Made by a program: the position numbers and the translations under genes
Source of the DNA: Gemmatimonadota bacterium
GTDB taxonomy: Bacteria; Gemmatimonadota; Gemmatimonadetes; Gemmatimonadales; Gemmatimonadaceae
Reading direction: 5' to 3'
DNA: 64,000 nucleotides
NCBI GenBank assembly: GCA_027622655.1
Contig: JAQBYI010000001.1
Span: 56,151 to 120,150 of the forward strand
Notes under the pieces: generated by a model
The model's database searches: none
What the model was told of the DNA's origin: nothing
The model's input: the letters and a program-made list of their open reading frames with translations, nothing else
Part shown: piece by piece, positions 61,407 through 64,000 of the stretch
Numbering within the stretch: position 1 is the first letter of the stretch
How the letters are laid out: each line of letters starts with the position of its first letter

Positions 61407-63167
61407 CTAGCCGTCCGTGGGCACGCGGACGGTGAGCACCCCGCTTGCGAGGGCCCGCTCGGCGATTCCCTTGAGCCGCGAGTCCTGATTCCGGTCCAGG
61501 GCGCGCACCGCGCGGCGGGCACGCCTGGCGGCAGCCGGCACAAACAGTTTGGCGTGGTCGAAGTCTTCGTGAGCCTTCTCTACGCTCCCGGCCCGGTCGA
61601 TCGCCCAGCTGGCACGCACGAGCGTGGCGCTCGCGACGAAGATGTCGATGGCCGCATTTGCCATGCGCTCCTGGTCGAACTGCCGCTCGATGATGTCCTT
61701 GCCGTGCCGAAAGAGCGAACGCTCCACGGCGAGGGCAAGATCGTGAACGTTTTCCTCGAGCATTGCCGCTTCGGCGGCGAGTGACGGATGCACATTGTCG
61801 AAGTCCGGCTTCCTGAGCTGCTTCCGGACGCGATTCTTGAGAAAACTCCCAATCGCGCCGATCGAATCGAGAGGATGCCGGAACGCGGCACCGATCGCTT
61901 TGAGTTCCTCGCCCGGTTGCTGCAGCCCCGAAAGCGCGATGAGTGCACGCTGAATCTCGTTCGTCCCCTCGAAGATGAGGTTGATTCGAGCGTCTCGCAC
62001 GGCCTGCTCGTACGGAAACTCCTTGGAATATCCGATGCCGCCGGCGATCTGCAGCGCTTCATTTGCGGCACGGTTCACGAGTTCGGACGCGAAGACCTTG
62101 CACGCGGCCGTTTCGAGTGAGAAATCGATGCCGCCGCGGTCCATCATTCCGGCGGTCACCATCCACGCCGCATCTGACGCGTAAACGTCCACGGCAAGCG
62201 ACGCGAACTTGCGCTGGATCATTTCAAACGATCCGATGGGCCGTCCGAACTGCTCGCGCTCCTTGGCGTATGCGAGCGCAACTTCCAGAATCGCCTGAGC
62301 GCCGCGCGTTGACGCGGCTGCGAGGCCAAGTCGCCCGGAGTTGAGTACTTCGAGGGCGATCTTGAAGCCCTGGCCCACCTCTCCGAGGCGATCTTCGGTC
62401 GGCACGGTCACGTTGTCGAATGACACCGATCGCGTGTCGCTCGCCTTGATGCCCATCTTCTCCTCGATCTTGCCGAGCGAGACGCCGGGCGCGTGCGCAT
62501 CAACGATGAATGCCGTAACCCGCTCCTTCGCCTTGCCACCTATGACGACCGGCACCTTCGCAAAAACGGTATACACGCCGGCGTAGCCAGCGTTCGAGAT
62601 CCAGATCTTCTGCCCGTTGAGCACGTAGTGCGATTCGTCAGCGCTTGGCACTGCGCTGGCCCGCATGGCCTGCGCGTCGGATCCGGAGCCGCCTTCGGTG
62701 AGGCAGAACGCCGCGATACGCTCGCCGGTGGCGCACTGCGTGAGCCACCGCTGCTTCTGATCTTCGGTGCCGAACAGTACGATGCCCTTGCAGCCGATGG
62801 ACTGATGCGCACCGAAATACACGGCGAGAGCCGGGTCTGTGGCGCCGATCTCGCCGAACACGCGATTGGCAACGATCGCATTGGCGCCGAATCCACCGTA
62901 CTCTTCAGGAATACTCAGGCCCATCAGGCCGAGTTCGGCCATCCCTGCTCGAACGTCATCCGGAAACTTGCCGTCGTGGTCCTGCTTCGCGGAATCGATC
63001 TTCTCTTTGGCGAACGCGCGGAACGAGTCGAGAATCGCGCCAAGGCTTTCGCGTGTTTCGTCGTCGGGAGCCGGAAAAGGATGCAGCAGCTCGTCGCGCA
63101 GTTCTCCGAGAAAAATGCCGCGCGTGAAAGACAGGTTGTTGTCGGGATCGGCGAGATGCGAAGGCAT
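61407..63167 (-). CDS. Acyl-CoA dehydrogenase (very-long-chain type with C-terminal extension)
   Basis: An FAD enzyme that introduces the first double bond in acyl-CoA beta-oxidation. The 586-aa protein is longer than the 380-aa short-chain forms. The core has IPEEYGGFGANA, FCLTEGGSGSDAQAMRA, WISNAGYAGVYTVFA and FDNVTVPTEDRLGE. The catalytic Glu lies in LIFEGTNEIQRALIAL. The extra ~170 C-terminal residues are helical, as in VLCAD-type enzymes, and end Arg-rich. Fits with the fadI-fadJ genes elsewhere in the window. The M28 peptidase stops 5 bases downstream of... the start side of this gene on the same strand. Confidence 0.93.
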   Translation of the reverse strand: MPSHLADPDNNLSFTRGIFLGELRDELLHPFPAPDDETRESLGAILDSFRAFAKEKIDSAKQDHDGKFPDDVRAGMAELGLMGLSIPEEYGGFGANAIVANRVFGEIGATDPALAVYFGAHQSIGCKGIVLFGTEDQKQRWLTQCATGERIAAFCLTEGGSGSDAQAMRASAVPSADESHYVLNGQKIWISNAGYAGVYTVFAKVPVVIGGKAKERVTAFIVDAHAPGVSLGKIEEKMGIKASDTRSVSFDNVTVPTEDRLGEVGQGFKIALEVLNSGRLGLAAASTRGAQAILEVALAYAKEREQFGRPIGSFEMIQRKFASLAVDVYASDAAWMVTAGMMDRGGIDFSLETAACKVFASELVNRAANEALQIAGGIGYSKEFPYEQAVRDARINLIFEGTNEIQRALIALSGLQQPGEELKAIGAAFRHPLDSIGAIGSFLKNRVRKQLRKPDFDNVHPSLAAEAAMLEENVHDLALAVERSLFRHGKDIIERQFDQERMANAAIDIFVASATLVRASWAIDRAGSVEKAHEDFDHAKLFVPAAARRARRAVRALDRNQDSRLKGIAERALASGVLTVRVPTDG

Positions 63168-63171
63168 GGGT

Positions 63172-64000
63172 TCAAGGTACCTGTCGGAATGCGGGGTCGA
63201 TGCCCGGTCGGTCCTTGGCGTTCGCCACGATCCATCCGGTGAGGTACATCCACTGCGTCATCCGCGTGAGTTTCGGGTAGTTGATTCGCGACGCGTCGTC
63301 GCGTGGCGTGTGGTAATCGGGGTGAAGCTTGGTCGTGAAGAAGACTGAGGGGATGTTGAGCTGGGCGTACGACGCGTGGTCGCTGCGGAAATAGAAACCT
63401 TCCGGGTGCGTCGGGCGGTCCCACGTGGAATCGATGACGAACTTGCCCGTCCGGCTGTTCGCTTCGAACGCCATTTCGACGAGCGCGCTCGAGTTCTGGT
63501 GCGGCGGCTGTGAACCGAGGAGCGACGCCGTGTCGGCGTGGTTCTGACCTATCATGTCGCCATTCAGCACGGCGACCATGCTGGTGATCGGGACCACCGG
63601 ATTTGCGGCGTGCCATCGGGATCCGAGCAGGCCGCGTTCCTCAGCGCCATGAAAGACAAAGAGCGCGGAGCGCTTGGATGGCTGCCTGGCCCACGCTCGC
63701 GCAATCGCGAAGAGCGCCACGCTCGTGCTGGCGTTGTCGTCCGCGCCGTTCCAGATGGAGTCGCCGTCGATGGCAAAGCGCACGCCGTCGTGGTCCTGAT
63801 GTGAACTGAAGACGACGTATTCGTCGCGGAGGTTTGGGTCAGTCCCGCGCACGACACCGATGATGTTCACCGACGGTGCGTCGAAGCTCTCCTGCTTGAT
63901 GTGGATCTCGACGCCCTGGCCGTTCTCGCGCAGCTGCGCGAGCATCGCGCGATGTACGAGGACGGATGGGACTGCGCCTCCGGCCTGCCCGCGACCCTGT
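63172..64000 (-). CDS. M28-family metallopeptidase, 5' end outside the window
   Basis: The 3' ~276 codons of a zinc-dependent aminopeptidase/carboxypeptidase-type enzyme. The frame is open to the last base of the window. Metal-binding motifs: HQDHDG (His, Asp), NGADDNASTS (bridging Asp), HGAEERGLLGS (catalytic and metal Glu), LNGDMIGQN (Asp) and the C-terminal YHTPRDDASRINY (His). An in-frame ATG at 63945 lies inside the domain and is not the real start. An N-terminal signal peptide and PA-type insert would be expected upstream. It is followed by the acyl-CoA dehydrogenase gene on the same strand. Confidence 0.88.
   Translation of the reverse strand, partial: QGRGQAGGAVPSVLVHRAMLAQLRENGQGVEIHIKQESFDAPSVNIIGVVRGTDPNLRDEYVVFSSHQDHDGVRFAIDGDSIWNGADDNASTSVALFAIARAWARQPSKRSALFVFHGAEERGLLGSRWHAANPVVPITSMVAVLNGDMIGQNHADTASLLGSQPPHQNSSALVEMAFEANSRTGKFVIDSTWDRPTHPEGFYFRSDHASYAQLNIPSVFFTTKLHPDYHTPRDDASRINYPKLTRMTQWMYLTGWIVANAKDRPGIDPAFRQVP

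Overview
The window is high-GC, gene-dense bacterial chromosome. Most genes overlap by 4 bases (ATGA, GTGA, TTGA) or abut. The gene mix suggests a soil-type Gemmatimonadota or a close relative: secreted M14, M16, M28 and leishmanolysin-like peptidases, paired membrane Ser/Thr kinases with a 2TM module, a fused branched-chain 2-oxoacid dehydrogenase E1, beta-oxidation genes, and many small lipoproteins. That assignment is inference, because there is no rRNA or marker-gene tree here.

Layout. 1-5 kb: the 3' part of greA, a secreted amidohydrolase, and a minus-strand unit of glpD plus two subunits of a ThDP-dependent sulfopyruvate/phosphonopyruvate-type decarboxylase. 5-13.7 kb: a fadI-fadJ beta-oxidation pair, an M14 peptidase, rsgA, pdxH, moaB, and an osmC-csaA pair. 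13.7-17.7 kb: an M16 peptidase, a thioredoxin-like [2Fe-2S] ferredoxin and small unknown proteins.

17.7-22.6 kb is a scar region. It holds a response-regulator fragment fused to an IS110-type transposase fragment, then a type I-E CRISPR-Cas remnant: an intact cas3, a truncated cse1 that runs straight into a two-repeat, one-spacer array, and no other cas genes. A heptad-repeat coiled-coil reading frame broken by two in-frame amber codons follows.

22.6-36 kb: fused 2-oxoacid dehydrogenase E1, an HNH nuclease, an AraC-Ogt DNA repair protein, NAD synthetase, a class A PBP, an orphan CHASE3-type sensor, a leishmanolysin-like lipoprotein and Lon. 36-46 kb: two tandem Ser/Thr kinases, two alpha/beta hydrolases (one frameshifted), a DEAD-box helicase, a pseudopilin, a lipoprotein and an SGNH esterase.

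46.1-46.5 kb holds the most notable item: a SelW/Rdx-type selenoprotein gene with a Cys-Val-Val-Sec (TGA) motif and a candidate bacterial SECIS hairpin displaying GGUCU just downstream of the UGA. It lies 29 bases upstream of a phosphofructokinase gene. An ordinary gene caller would miss it.

47-64 kb: a DEAH/HrpA-like helicase, a CGNR transcription factor, a frameshifted two-domain universal stress protein, soluble transhydrogenase, a long-form IspH, a mutarotase / unknown / fumarylacetoacetase operon, a TolB-like propeller with a methyltransferase, an acyl-CoA dehydrogenase, and an M28 peptidase cut by the window end. No tRNA, rRNA, intact IS element or prophage was found.
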